Assembly (NCBI RefSeq): GCF_037992945.1
Contig: NZ_CP150304.1
Location: 2,669,501 to 2,733,500, forward strand
Reading direction: 5' to 3'
Length of the DNA: 64,000 bases
DNA from: Peribacillus sp. FSL E2-0218
Lineage (GTDB): Bacteria > Bacillota > Bacilli > Bacillales > DSM-1321
The stretch's first letter is position 1. Each line of letters opens with the position of its first letter. The notes under the pieces were generated by a model. The model was not told the origin of the DNA, made no database searches, and was given only the letters and a program-made list of their open reading frames with translations. The translations under genes and the position numbers were made by a program. Shown here in pieces: positions 1-8,205 of this stretch.

Positions 1-41
1 TACCAATTTTTCAACTAACCGTCTTTTTTTTCGCAAGAAGA

Positions 42-590
42 TCATTTAATGATGGCATACAACTTAAGGTCGACATGCTCCCCTTTCACAAACATCCCTT
101 TTCTTATGATTCCTTCAAATGACATGCCTGCCTTTTGCATGACTCGTTCCGAACCCGTATTTTCAACAAAGCAGCGTGCTTGAATCCGTACCAGATTCAT
201 ATTTTCGAAGCCAAAGGCCACGATTTTTTCGACAGCCTCCGTCATCAGGCCCTTCCCCCAATATTCCGGCGCCAGCACATATCCTATTTCTGCATGATGA
301 TGATTGACCTGCCAGGAAACATAGTCGATGGTACCGATCAACTTACCACTTTCCTTGTACTGGATTCCCCACGGAGCAATGTGGCTGTCCTCATAATTTT
401 GCAGGATAAGCTGGATGTAATCCTTTGTAGCACTTAAGGAGCCGTGTGCGTCCCAAGTGACGAAACGGGAAACCTCCCGATTGGATGCATAAGCGAACAT
501 GTCTTCGGCATCCTTCATGGTTACCTTCCTCATGATTAGACGTTTTGATTCGATGACAGGCAGGTTTCCGTATATATCCTTTACATTCAT
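42..590 (-). CDS. GNAT family N-acetyltransferase (RimJ/RimL type)
   Basis: Predicted cytoplasmic acetyl-CoA-dependent N-acetyltransferase; the acceptor (protein N-terminus or small amine) cannot be told from sequence. The family look is clear: an N-terminal 'SKRLIMRKVTMKDAEDMF' strand-helix, then the acetyl-CoA binding motif A 'EIGYVLAPEYWGKGLMTEA' with the Q/R-x-x-G-x-G/A-type loop (YWGKGL), and the C-terminal 'ENTGSERVMQKAGMSFEG' seen in RimJ/RimL proteins. The open frame extends upstream, but the ATG at 590 has GTGGGG six bases before it and gives 182 residues, the usual family length. It is a lone gene, divergent from the dehydrogenase at 704. Confidence 0.85.
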   Translation of the reverse strand: MNVKDIYGNLPVIESKRLIMRKVTMKDAEDMFAYASNREVSRFVTWDAHGSLSATKDYIQLILQNYEDSHIAPWGIQYKESGKLIGTIDYVSWQVNHHHAEIGYVLAPEYWGKGLMTEAVEKIVAFGFENMNLVRIQARCFVENTGSERVMQKAGMSFEGIIRKGMFVKGEHVDLKLYAIIK

Positions 591-703
591 GTTCATCCCC
601 ACTTTCATTATTTTGTATGAATAAAGCCATCCTAACACGTTTCCTAATTGAAATATAAACAAAACTTACGTATAATTCAGAAAAATGGCAAAGGAGAATG
701 GAT

Positions 704-1660
704 ATGTCCAAAAGAAAACTCATTATCAGTCGAAACTTGAATGAGCCTTTATTGGAAAAAGTTAAAGAACTTGTCCCCGATTGGCAGGTGATCACTGGTC
801 GATCACCTGCCATATGGAAGGATCATCTAACGGATACCGAAGTGATCGCCGGCTGGAAATCTTCCATGTCTTCAAGCATCGAAGGAAGTGATATGAAATG
901 GATACAGACGTGGAGTGCCGGAGTGAACAGCCTGCCCCTGGAAAGGTTGGAACAAAAAAATGTCCAAATAACGACGGCAAACGGTGTCCATGCCTATCCT
1001 ATATCTGAAACCATCTTTGGGTTCATGCTTACCTTGACAAGAAAATTAGATACATATAAGAAGCAACAGCTAGAAAAGTCTTGGCAACCCGCCAAAATGC
1101 ATCTGGAAATCCACGAAAAGACCATCGGAATCATCGGTGTTGGTAAAATCGGCAAGGAAACCGCCAAAATTGCCAAGGCTTTTGGCATGACCGTATTGGG
1201 ATTGCGCCACTCCGGGAAATCCGAGCACGATGTCGATGAGATGTTTACCCAGGAACAATTGCCTGATTTACTTCCTAGATGCGATTATATTGTCGTGACT
1301 CTCCCTTTGACGGCAGAGACAGAGAATATGTTCGGCCATAAAGAATTCCAGCTTATGAAGCCTTCCGCTTTTTTCATTAATATAGGCAGAGGAAAGCTCG
1401 TTATCCAGCAAGAATTGATTCAAGCTCTTTTGGAGAAGCAAATTGCAGGAGCAGGCCTTGACGTATTCGAAACAGAACCGCTTCCAGAAACCAATCCTTT
1501 GTGGGATATGGATAATGTCATCATCACTCCGCATACATCGGGGGACACTGAGCTGTACGACCAACGGCTGATCCAGGATATCTTCATTCCTAATTTAAAG
1601 GAATATCTTACCGGCAGAGCACCTTCGACCAATTTACTTGATTACAAAAAAGGCTATTGA
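704..1660 (+). CDS. D-2-hydroxyacid dehydrogenase (NAD-dependent)
   Basis: Reduces a 2-keto acid to a D-2-hydroxy acid, or the reverse, with NAD(P)H; the substrate is not evident. The protein is about 318 residues. It has the Rossmann motif 'GIIGVGKIGKETA' (GxGxxG), the 'NIGRGKLV' segment with the catalytic Arg, the catalytic Glu in 'DVFETEPLP', and the catalytic His in 'ITPHTSG'. This is the complete D-isomer dehydrogenase set. The ATG at 698 overlaps the ribosome site (AAGGAG at 691-696), so the ATG at 704 with 7-base spacing is preferred. The length and the early Rossmann position fit glyoxylate/hydroxypyruvate reductase-like members rather than SerA, which carries an ACT domain. Confidence 0.85.
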   Translation: MSKRKLIISRNLNEPLLEKVKELVPDWQVITGRSPAIWKDHLTDTEVIAGWKSSMSSSIEGSDMKWIQTWSAGVNSLPLERLEQKNVQITTANGVHAYPISETIFGFMLTLTRKLDTYKKQQLEKSWQPAKMHLEIHEKTIGIIGVGKIGKETAKIAKAFGMTVLGLRHSGKSEHDVDEMFTQEQLPDLLPRCDYIVVTLPLTAETENMFGHKEFQLMKPSAFFINIGRGKLVIQQELIQALLEKQIAGAGLDVFETEPLPETNPLWDMDNVIITPHTSGDTELYDQRLIQDIFIPNLKEYLTGRAPSTNLLDYKKGY

Positions 1661-1706
1661 TAATCTTTCGGCATTTGGGCACCATAAATAATCTTGCTTT
1701 GTTCAC

Positions 1707-1735
1707 TTGCAGATTCCGACATAATCTGTTATATT
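1707..1735 (+). promoter_or_regulatory. SigA-like promoter of the cold shock gene
   Basis: TTGCAG (1707-1712) is followed after exactly 17 bases by TATATT (1730-1735), a good vegetative promoter. It predicts an approximately 100-base 5' leader before the ATG at 1846, as is common for cold shock genes. In the leader a small hairpin (GTGTG-gatt-CACAC, 1817-1830) sits directly before the AGGAGG ribosome site at 1832-1837 and could modulate translation. Confidence 0.6.
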
Positions 1736-1845
1736 TAAGAAGAATTATTTTTGTTCGGGAAGATTGATAAGTGAAAAACTTTTCGTCTAATGATTGAGCA
1801 AGGGTAGTAACACAATGTGTGGATTCACACTAGGAGGCAACAACA

Positions 1846-2046
1846 ATGGAACAAGGTAAAGTAAAATGGTTTAACGCAGAAAAAGGATTTGGCTTCATCG
1901 AACGCGAAAATGGAGACGATGTATTCGTACATTTCTCAGCTATCCAAAGCGAAGGATTCAAATCATTAGACGAAGGTCAAGAAGTTACTTTTGAAGTTGA
2001 GCAAGGTCAACGTGGACCTCAAGCTACTAACGTTCAAAAAGCGTAA
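1846..2046 (+). CDS. csp: Cold shock protein, CspB/CspD-like
   Basis: A 66-residue single cold shock domain protein that binds single-stranded RNA/DNA and acts as an RNA chaperone. It opens with 'GKVKWFNAEKGFGFIE' holding RNP1 (KGFGFI), then RNP2 (VFVHF), and ends 'RGPQATNVQKA'; the length equals the B. subtilis CspB/C/D proteins. The AGGAGG site has ideal spacing to the ATG. It is monocistronic, with its own promoter, a long leader and a terminator. The sequence cannot separate CspB from CspD orthology. Control by the leader is inferred from its length and hairpin. Confidence 0.95.
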   Translation: MEQGKVKWFNAEKGFGFIERENGDDVFVHFSAIQSEGFKSLDEGQEVTFEVEQGQRGPQATNVQKA

Positions 2047-2063
2047 TTTTTAATACAATATAT

Positions 2064-2098
2064 AACAGACTCTACTTGTAGGGTCTGTTTTTTTTTAT
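2064..2098 (+). terminator. Rho-independent terminator of the cold shock gene
   Basis: AACAGAC-TCTAC stem closed by a TT loop against GTAGG-GTCTGTT, followed by a run of nine or more T, starting 18 bases after the csp stop. Confidence 0.85.
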
Positions 2099-2117
2099 TT
2101 CCAAAAAAGGCAAACAT

Positions 2118-2146
2118 AAAAAATCCCTATTCACTTGGAATAGGGA
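2118..2146 (-). terminator. Terminator for the enoyl-CoA hydratase gene
   Basis: On the minus strand CCCTATTC pairs with GAATAGGG across a 5-base loop and runs into ATTTTTT. It lies about 100 bases past the stop of the gene ending at 2250. Confidence 0.65.
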
Positions 2147-2249
2147 AACATGAAACAAGTTTGGTAAATGGTAAACACAGTATACCACACTAAGAATGGA
2201 AACCCTAATTTATCCGAAAAGTAAAAATTATCACGCACTTCACCATTTC

Positions 2250-3110
2250 TCATTTCTTGTCCGATTCATACGTTCGATCCGTGCTCCAAGGATAAAAAGG
2301 AGGCATATCTGTGCTGCTTTTCATTTTGAAATCTGCACTTCTTTTCTCCAAAAATGCTTCAATCCCTTCTTGGGCATCCGCTTGTTTTCCTGTCCAATGA
2401 AGCATCTTCGATTCTATTTTATGTGATTCGACAGGATGGTTCGCTCCGAGCATCGTCCACATCAGCTGCCGGGATAGAGTCACGGAAACGGAAGATGTGT
2501 TCTGGGCAATGTCTGATGCGATTTCCATTGCCGCAGCCATCAATTCGTCTGGTCCGACAATTTTATTCACCAGCCTGCCCTCATACGCTTCGTTGGCTGA
2601 TATCATCCTGCCGGTATAAATCCATTCCGAAGCTTTCCCCATGCCGACAAGTCTAGGTAGAAACCATCCGCTGCATGCCTCCATCGTAATCCCTCTGCGA
2701 GCGAATACAAAGCCCATTTTCGCCTCCGTTGAAGCTATCCTGATATCCATCGGCAATGTCATGGTTATCCCTACCCCAACCGCCGCGCCATTAATGGCCG
2801 CGATGATCGGTTTCTTCAGTTCAAAAATCCGCAATGCCAAAACCCCTCCTGCGTCACGGTATTCAACCAAAGGGGTGTGGTCCATGAAGGTTTCAGCCCC
2901 CTTCTCCAAATCCATTCCAGCACAGTAGGAAGCACCAGAACCCGTTACAATGACGGCACGTACGTCATCATTAGCGTCTGCTTCATCAAAAGCGAGAATC
3001 ATTTCCGCACACATCTTTTCATTGAAAGCATTCATTCTCTCAGGACGATTTAAGGTGACGATCATGACATGATCGATGATTTCACTGGTAATCGTAGAAT
3101 ACACCATCAT
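2250..3110 (-). CDS. Enoyl-CoA hydratase/isomerase family protein
   Basis: Crotonase-fold enzyme of 286 residues, predicted to hydrate or isomerise an enoyl-CoA in fatty acid or branched/aromatic acyl-CoA breakdown. The two oxyanion-hole segments are visible: 'GSGASYCAGMDL' (about residues 56-67) and 'INGAAVGVGITMTLPMDIRIAS' around residue 110. The second acidic catalytic position that follows in many hydratases reads 'ITMEACSGWFLPRLVG', so a Glu is present. An AGGAAGGG site precedes the double ATG at 3110/3107; either may start translation. It is an isolated gene with no acyl-CoA dehydrogenase or thiolase nearby, so the pathway stays open. Confidence 0.85.
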   Translation of the reverse strand: MMVYSTITSEIIDHVMIVTLNRPERMNAFNEKMCAEMILAFDEADANDDVRAVIVTGSGASYCAGMDLEKGAETFMDHTPLVEYRDAGGVLALRIFELKKPIIAAINGAAVGVGITMTLPMDIRIASTEAKMGFVFARRGITMEACSGWFLPRLVGMGKASEWIYTGRMISANEAYEGRLVNKIVGPDELMAAAMEIASDIAQNTSSVSVTLSRQLMWTMLGANHPVESHKIESKMLHWTGKQADAQEGIEAFLEKRSADFKMKSSTDMPPFYPWSTDRTYESDKK

Positions 3111-3314
3111 TCATTCCCTTCCTCTCTCACACATTGAAGCATTCAACAGATATTTCTTTATATTTACATATAATTACATATTATATGTTTTATATTCATA
3201 TTCCCAGTTATTTATTTTTATAAACGGATAAATATTCCTTTATGCACCATTTGCTACCGATACTAAACTAAAAGGGTTTCGGAAAAACATCCCGAAACCC
3301 ATTTACTATTCCCT

Positions 3315-3977
3315 TTAAATCCCGTCTGAGCGATGAATAACAACCGTCTCCCACCCATCATAATCTCCATCGTATGTTTCCGAAAGCTCTACCAACATAT
3401 CGGTTACTTCATTTATCGAAGCAATGTTAACAGAATCAATTCTCGAAATCGAAAGCAAATACCTCCCGTCTTCTTCCACTTCAACCGATTGGTCAGCCAG
3501 GGAAAAATCATGTTTTTTAATCGCTTGGACAAACTGCTTCAGCATTTTCATATTTTTAAAATATAGCCAATGCTTAACTTCCCGAGGTGGCTCCAGTTCA
3601 TCACCAGATTTCATCAAATTTTCAAAAACGGCAAAATTCCCCATATGGTTGCACTGGTAAATATCAGGGTATAAAAGGCATGATAGAATTCCCAATCCCC
3701 CTCCTCTTCTATATGGAAGATTTCGAATTCATAACCCTTGGATTTAATACAACGATCAGCAGCCTCCATTAATTCTCTTATTTCTTCTTGTATCCCTTAA
3801 CCCGTCTGACGTAACCCTGCCAACTTTAACGGCATGTTCAGAATCCACGAATTGATCAAAATCCTCCTCCATTTCATACAATAGATCTGCCTCTCCCCCT
3901 AGCGGAAATCCTTCTTCATTAGGATTCTTGATTTCGACTCGGACAGCAATGGCATGTTGGTATACCTCTCTATCAAT
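3315..3977 (-). pseudogene. DUF695/RraB-like protein, broken by two frameshifts
   Basis: Three frames on the minus strand together make one protein. Frame A (about 3977-3790) reads 'YQHAIAVRVEIKNPNEEGFP...VKVGRVTSDGLRD', a DUF695-like N-terminal part. Frame B (about 3790-3675) reads 'IQEEIRELMEAADRCIKSKG...EEEGDWEFYHAF'. Frame C (about 3680-3315) reads 'LLYPDIYQCNHMGNFAVFE', then a C-terminal RraB-like domain ending 'ETYDGDYDGWETVVIHRSD'. RraB proteins regulate RNase E in proteobacteria; the Bacillus role is unknown. Frame C alone gives an intact-looking 126-codon frame but lacks a credible start. A stop precedes frame A and no good start is visible, so the 5' end is eroded too. The family call rests on the DGDYDGWE motif and layout. 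Confidence 0.7.
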
Positions 3978-4111
3978 TTACCTTTCCCCGCGAGTGATCT
4001 AGTGGTGGATACTTCATTGTGAAGCTGGTTTCCAAGGGAATCTTTGCGCTTAAATATATGACATAATTTTCAAATCACTCTTTTCCTATCCATACAATAT
4101 CATTTGCCCGC

Positions 4112-4145
4112 TAAAAAAAGACCAGTTGCAAAGGGCAACTGGTTT
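4112..4145 (-). terminator. Terminator of the opp operon
   Basis: Minus-strand stem ACCAGTTGC/GCAACTGGT (4121-4143) followed by CTTTTTTTA, seven bases past the oppF stop. It closes the five-gene operon. Confidence 0.85.
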
Positions 4146-4151
4146 TTAGGT

Positions 4152-5144
4152 TTACCAATATAAATGACACGCAACGAAATGCCCTGGCTTTTGTTCTTTC
4201 CATTCAGGAACGGCACTGGAACATATCTCCATCGCTTTAGGGCAGCGAGTCCGGAATACACAGCCGCTTGGCGGATTGATCGGACTTGGTACATCGCCTT
4301 TAAGGACGATTCGTTCCCGCTTAATGGTCGGATCTGGGATCGGCACCGCTGAAAGCAGTGCTTGTGTGTATGGATGCAGTGGATCCTTCGTTAACGATTC
4401 ACTATCCGCCAGTTCCATCATTCGGCCGAGATACATGACCAAGATGCGATCTGAAATATACTTGACCATCGATAAATCATGCGCGATGAATAAATAAGTC
4501 AAACCCATTTCTTTTTGCAGTTCTTTCAATAAATTGACGACTTGAGCTTGAATGGAAACGTCAAGGGCCGAAATCGGTTCATCACAAACGATGAATTTAG
4601 GATTTAAAGCCAATGCCCTTGCAATCCCAATCCGCTGCCGCTGCCCGCCACTGAATTCATGCGGAAAACGAGTGATGTGCTCCGGGCTTAGGCCAACCAG
4701 CTTTAACAGATCTTCCACGCGTTTTCTTCTCTCTTTGCCCTTGGATATCCCATGGATGGCAAGCGGTTCGCCAATTAGTTCTTCTACCTTCATCCTTGGA
4801 TTCAAGGAAGCGTATGGATCTTGGAAGATCATTTGGATTTCACGGCGGATATGTGACATTTCCCCCTGTTTATAATCGAAGATATTTTTCCCCTGAAAAA
4901 GGACTTCTCCATCTGTAGGTTCATAAAGACGAGTAATCGTCCGACCAGCCGTCGATTTCCCGCACCCGCTTTCGCCTACAAGTCCGACAGTTTCCCCAGG
5001 ATAAATCTTGAGATCCAAACCATCCACCGCTTTCAGCGTCTGAGAACCGACTGAAAAATGCTTTTTCAGATTCTTTATTTCAACAAGAGGAGAATTTTCG
5101 TTGACTGTTTTTTCTTTTACCGACTTATTTTTTAGTGAAACCAT
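4152..5144 (-). CDS. oppF: Oligopeptide/dipeptide ABC transporter ATPase (OppF/DppF)
   Basis: Cytoplasmic ATPase energising peptide import with its partner OppD. About 330 residues: Walker A 'GLVGESGCGKST', Q-loop 'MIFQDPYASLNPRMK', signature 'SGGQRQRIGIARAL', Walker B 'FIVCDEPISALD', H-loop 'IAHDLSM', and the C-terminal oligopeptide ABC extension with the cysteine pattern 'GCVFRTRCPKAMEIC'. The frame runs up to 5165 and overlaps oppD, but the GAAGGAGG site at about 5158-5151 serves the ATG at 5144. It is the last gene of the operon, directly followed by a terminator. Opp versus Dpp specificity cannot be decided from the ATPase. Confidence 0.93.
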   Translation of the reverse strand: MVSLKNKSVKEKTVNENSPLVEIKNLKKHFSVGSQTLKAVDGLDLKIYPGETVGLVGESGCGKSTAGRTITRLYEPTDGEVLFQGKNIFDYKQGEMSHIRREIQMIFQDPYASLNPRMKVEELIGEPLAIHGISKGKERRKRVEDLLKLVGLSPEHITRFPHEFSGGQRQRIGIARALALNPKFIVCDEPISALDVSIQAQVVNLLKELQKEMGLTYLFIAHDLSMVKYISDRILVMYLGRMMELADSESLTKDPLHPYTQALLSAVPIPDPTIKRERIVLKGDVPSPINPPSGCVFRTRCPKAMEICSSAVPEWKEQKPGHFVACHLYW

Positions 5145-5157
5145 TGGTTCTCCTCCT

Positions 5158-6168
5158 TCAAACATTAGCTTGCAGCTGTGCTGCTTTTGCCATTGGATGG
5201 TGAAGCCAGCACGCAGCTGTCTGTCCCTCTTCCACTACTTCTAGTTCCGGATCATGGTCTTTGCATACCTTCATGGCAGATTCACATCTTGGATAAAATG
5301 GACATCCTTTCGGCGGATCCAGCAAATCCGGCGGCGATCCGATGATAGGTACCAGCGGAGCCGTTTTTTCCATATCGAGCCTTGGCACCGTCTTGAGCAG
5401 CCCTCTTGTGTACGGGTGCTGTGGATTGGAAAATATCGCTTCAACTGTCCCCGTTTCCACAACCTTACCTGCATACATAACGACAACCCGTTCGCAAGTT
5501 TCCGCAACCACTCCAAGATCGTGCGTGATAAGGATGATGGAAGTTTCCATTCTGCGTTGAATATCCTTCATCAATTCTAGTATTTGTGCTTGTATCGTCA
5601 CATCCAAAGCCGTCGTGGGCTCATCGGCAATCAATAGCTTCGGTTCACAAGCTAGCGCCATCGCTATCATCGCCCGCTGGCGCATGCCGCCTGAAAACTC
5701 ATGCGGATATTGCTGCATCCTTTTTTCCGGCTGCGGAATCCCTACCAGTGTAAGTGTTTCTAACGCTCGGTCGTATGCATCTTTTCGGGAGATATCTCTA
5801 TTATGCTTCAGAATACCTTCCATGATTTGGCTGCCGATTTTGGTCGTAGGATTAAGGGAAGTCATCGGGTCCTGGAAAATCATGCTAATATCATTTCCGC
5901 GAATCTTCTGCATTTCCTTTTCGCTTATTTTAATAAGGTCTTTCCCGCCAAAATTAATTGAACCAGTTCCATACTCTGCTGGAGGTGTCTCCAATAATCT
6001 CATGATAGATTTTGCAGTGACACTTTTGCCGCACCCGGATTCCCCAACGATGGCAACGGCTTCCCCTTTTTTCACTTCAAAGTTCACGCCGCGGACAGCC
6101 TGTACTTTTCCTGCATACGTATGGAAGTTGATTTGTAAATCTTTAACTTCTAATAGGTTCTCCATCAT
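5158..6168 (-). CDS. oppD: Oligopeptide/dipeptide ABC transporter ATPase (OppD/DppD)
   Basis: Second ATPase of the peptide importer, 336 residues. Walker A 'IVGESGCGKSVTAKS', Q-loop 'MIFQDPMTSLNPTTK', signature 'SGGMRQRAMIAMAL', Walker B 'LLIADEPTTALDVT', H-loop 'ITHDLGVVAETC', and the C-terminal 'GCPFYPRCESAMKVC' cysteine cluster typical of OppD/DppD. An AGGAGGG site lies just before the ATG pair at 6168/6165. It sits between oppC and oppF, and the next gene's ribosome site overlaps its stop, so translation is probably coupled. OppD/OppF heterodimers are the norm in this family. Confidence 0.93.
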   Translation of the reverse strand: MMENLLEVKDLQINFHTYAGKVQAVRGVNFEVKKGEAVAIVGESGCGKSVTAKSIMRLLETPPAEYGTGSINFGGKDLIKISEKEMQKIRGNDISMIFQDPMTSLNPTTKIGSQIMEGILKHNRDISRKDAYDRALETLTLVGIPQPEKRMQQYPHEFSGGMRQRAMIAMALACEPKLLIADEPTTALDVTIQAQILELMKDIQRRMETSIILITHDLGVVAETCERVVVMYAGKVVETGTVEAIFSNPQHPYTRGLLKTVPRLDMEKTAPLVPIIGSPPDLLDPPKGCPFYPRCESAMKVCKDHDPELEVVEEGQTAACWLHHPMAKAAQLQANV

Positions 6169-6214
6169 CGTCCCTCCTATTCTAGTACTATCAAATCTTT
6201 ATGTTAGGACTTAT

Positions 6215-7144
6215 TTATTTTCGTAGTTTTGGATCCAAGGCATCCTGAAGACCGTCACCAGCCACATTGAACGCGAACATCGTCAAGGAAATCAAGATAG
6301 CCGGGATGAGAAGTTGATAGAAATTCCCCACCAGGATGCTTCCCAGTGCATCACTTGTCAATGTTCCCCAACTTGCCTGCGGCGCTGGCACTCCCAGCCC
6401 CAAAAAGCTTAACGTTGCTTCTGCAAAAATCGCGGTTGGTACCGTTAATGTCAAATTGACAAGAATCGGGCCCATCGTATTGGGTATCATATGTTTTCTT
6501 AACGTCCAGCTCGTGTTGGCCCCGGAAATCGTTGCAGCATGAATGTATTCATTCTCTTTTAACTGTAATACTTGTCCCCTTACCAGTCTTGCCATCGGGA
6601 TCCATCCTGTAATCGACATCGCGATGATGATCGGCAATATGCCTGGCTTCAAAACAACCATCATCAAGATGACCATCAAAAGATAAGGAATTGCATAGAT
6701 CACTTCTGCAAAACGCATCATCATGTTATCCGTGCGTCCGCCGCGGATGGCTGAAATCCCACCATAAAGCACACCAATCAAAAAGTCTATCAGTGCTGCC
6801 ATCAATCCGATGAACAACGAAATCCTCGCACCATACCATGCTCGCGTAAATAAATCCCTTCCTGAAGAATCCGTCCCGAACCAATGCTCGCTATTCGGGC
6901 TTAAATTCTTTTTCTCGAAATCTTGTCCATAATATGTGTAGCCGTTAATATATGGACCAAATATCGCCAGCAGGACCAGGAGGATTATCAGGACGAATCC
7001 AGTCATCGCCAGCTTGTTTTCCTTGAAACGACGCCAGACGTCAGACCAGTATGAAACTGTCGGTCTCGCAATTTTTTCGGCTTCCTTAAAGTTTCCTTCA
7101 GCGGGTTGGAACATATCCTCTGTAAAATGCACTTTATCTGCCAT
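6215..7144 (-). CDS. oppC: Peptide ABC transporter permease (OppC/DppC)
   Basis: Inner-membrane permease, 309 residues. It has an N-terminal cytoplasmic stretch, a first membrane segment 'MTGFVLIILLVLLAIFGPYI', then the binding-protein-dependent transport domain with five more membrane segments. The EAA-like coupling loop reads 'EYIHAATISGANTSWTLRKHMIPN'. 'FGTDSSGRDLFTRAWYGARISL' is the hallmark opening of OppC/DppC. Its ATG shares one base with the oppB stop (TAATG), so the two permeases are translationally coupled and probably made one to one. The start has GGGGGAG five bases upstream. Confidence 0.93.
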   Translation of the reverse strand: MADKVHFTEDMFQPAEGNFKEAEKIARPTVSYWSDVWRRFKENKLAMTGFVLIILLVLLAIFGPYINGYTYYGQDFEKKNLSPNSEHWFGTDSSGRDLFTRAWYGARISLFIGLMAALIDFLIGVLYGGISAIRGGRTDNMMMRFAEVIYAIPYLLMVILMMVVLKPGILPIIIAMSITGWIPMARLVRGQVLQLKENEYIHAATISGANTSWTLRKHMIPNTMGPILVNLTLTVPTAIFAEATLSFLGLGVPAPQASWGTLTSDALGSILVGNFYQLLIPAILISLTMFAFNVAGDGLQDALDPKLRK

Positions 7145-8073
7145 TATTTTTTCTCCCCCGTCACTTTAATTCTTGGATCGATCAGCGTATAGGCAACATC
7201 AACGATGAATATCAATATGATAAGCACTGCACTGTACACAATGGTTGAACCAAGAATGACCGGGTAGTCTCGGTTGGAAATTCCCTTTACGAACATATCC
7301 CCCATGCCCGGGATACCAAAAATACGTTCAATGATGAAGCTTCCAGTCACGATATTAGCCGTTAGGATACCAAGAATCGTGATGATCGGCAATAACGCAT
7401 TCCGTATCGCATGCTTGATGATGACTCCGCTTCGTTTCAAACCTTTTGCTTTTGCTGTCAAGATGTAGTCCTGCCCCATTACCTCAAGCATGCTTGTCCG
7501 CATCAATCTGGCAATGAAAGCAAGCGGCATCATGGACAGCGCTATGGACGGCAAAATAGTATGCTGCCATGTTGCCCATGTAGCAACAGGGAATATGTGC
7601 CACTTGATCGCGAAATAATTGATCAAAATGGTTGCTAAAATAAAGTTCGGTACTGAGATCCCTACGATGGCAATGACCATTGAAAGATAGTCCGGCCATT
7701 TATTTCGTTTCAGGGAGGCCACTACACCAAGGATGAGCCCAAAGAAAATGGCAATCACCAATGCTTGTGCGCCTAAATGCAAGGACACTGGAAATCCCTT
7801 CAAGATGTAATCATTCACTGAAATGGATGAGGATTTAAGTGAAGGACCAAAATCAAACTGAACGACTTCCAATAAATAATTCCCATATTGGGTTAACAAA
7901 GGCTTGTCCAATCCATAGTGTGTTTGAAGATTTTCATAAACGGCCGGAGGCATTGCTCCTTCTTTGGCAAATGGATTTCCCGGAATCGTATGCATTATGA
8001 TGAACGTTAATGTAATAACCGCCCACAAAGTAATAATCGCCCATTTAAAACGATTTAATGTATATCTCAACAT
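7144..8073 (-). CDS. oppB: Peptide ABC transporter permease (OppB/DppB)
   Basis: Inner-membrane permease, about 309 residues. The opening 'LRYTLNRFKWAIITLWAVITLTFIIMHTIPGNPF' is the standard OppB/DppB N-terminus: a membrane segment followed by the PGNPF motif. Five further membrane segments follow, with the EAA loop near 'DYILTAKAKGLKRSGVIIKHAIRNALLP'. The open frame begins at 8091, but GGGGTG with six-base spacing supports the ATG at 8073. It follows oppA after a 130-base gap containing a stem-loop, and overlaps oppC. Confidence 0.93.
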   Translation of the reverse strand: MLRYTLNRFKWAIITLWAVITLTFIIMHTIPGNPFAKEGAMPPAVYENLQTHYGLDKPLLTQYGNYLLEVVQFDFGPSLKSSSISVNDYILKGFPVSLHLGAQALVIAIFFGLILGVVASLKRNKWPDYLSMVIAIVGISVPNFILATILINYFAIKWHIFPVATWATWQHTILPSIALSMMPLAFIARLMRTSMLEVMGQDYILTAKAKGLKRSGVIIKHAIRNALLPIITILGILTANIVTGSFIIERIFGIPGMGDMFVKGISNRDYPVILGSTIVYSAVLIILIFIVDVAYTLIDPRIKVTGEKK

Positions 8074-8156
8074 GGTAATCACCCCAATCATCGATTTTCT
8101 AAGGAGTTGAAAACGGAAATGAATTCATGAAATATTCAAATTCGTAATTGAAAATG

Positions 8157-8184
8157 GGGTATGTCCTTAATCGGACATACCTCC
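8157..8184 (-). promoter_or_regulatory. Intercistronic stem-loop between oppA and oppB
   Basis: GTATGTCC (8159-8166), loop TTAATC, GGACATAC (8173-8180), extendable with flanking G/C pairs, in the 130-base gap downstream of oppA. No long T run follows, so full termination is unlikely. In peptide operons such a hairpin often stabilises or partly terminates the binding-protein message so that it outnumbers the permease; that role is inferred here. Confidence 0.6.
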
Positions 8185-8205
8185 CATCTCACTTTAATCC
8201 TTCTC

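Noticed and set aside
391..813. 140-codon minus-strand frame crossing the gap between the first two genes
   Set aside because: Overlaps real coding sequence on both sides in other frames and has no ribosome site.
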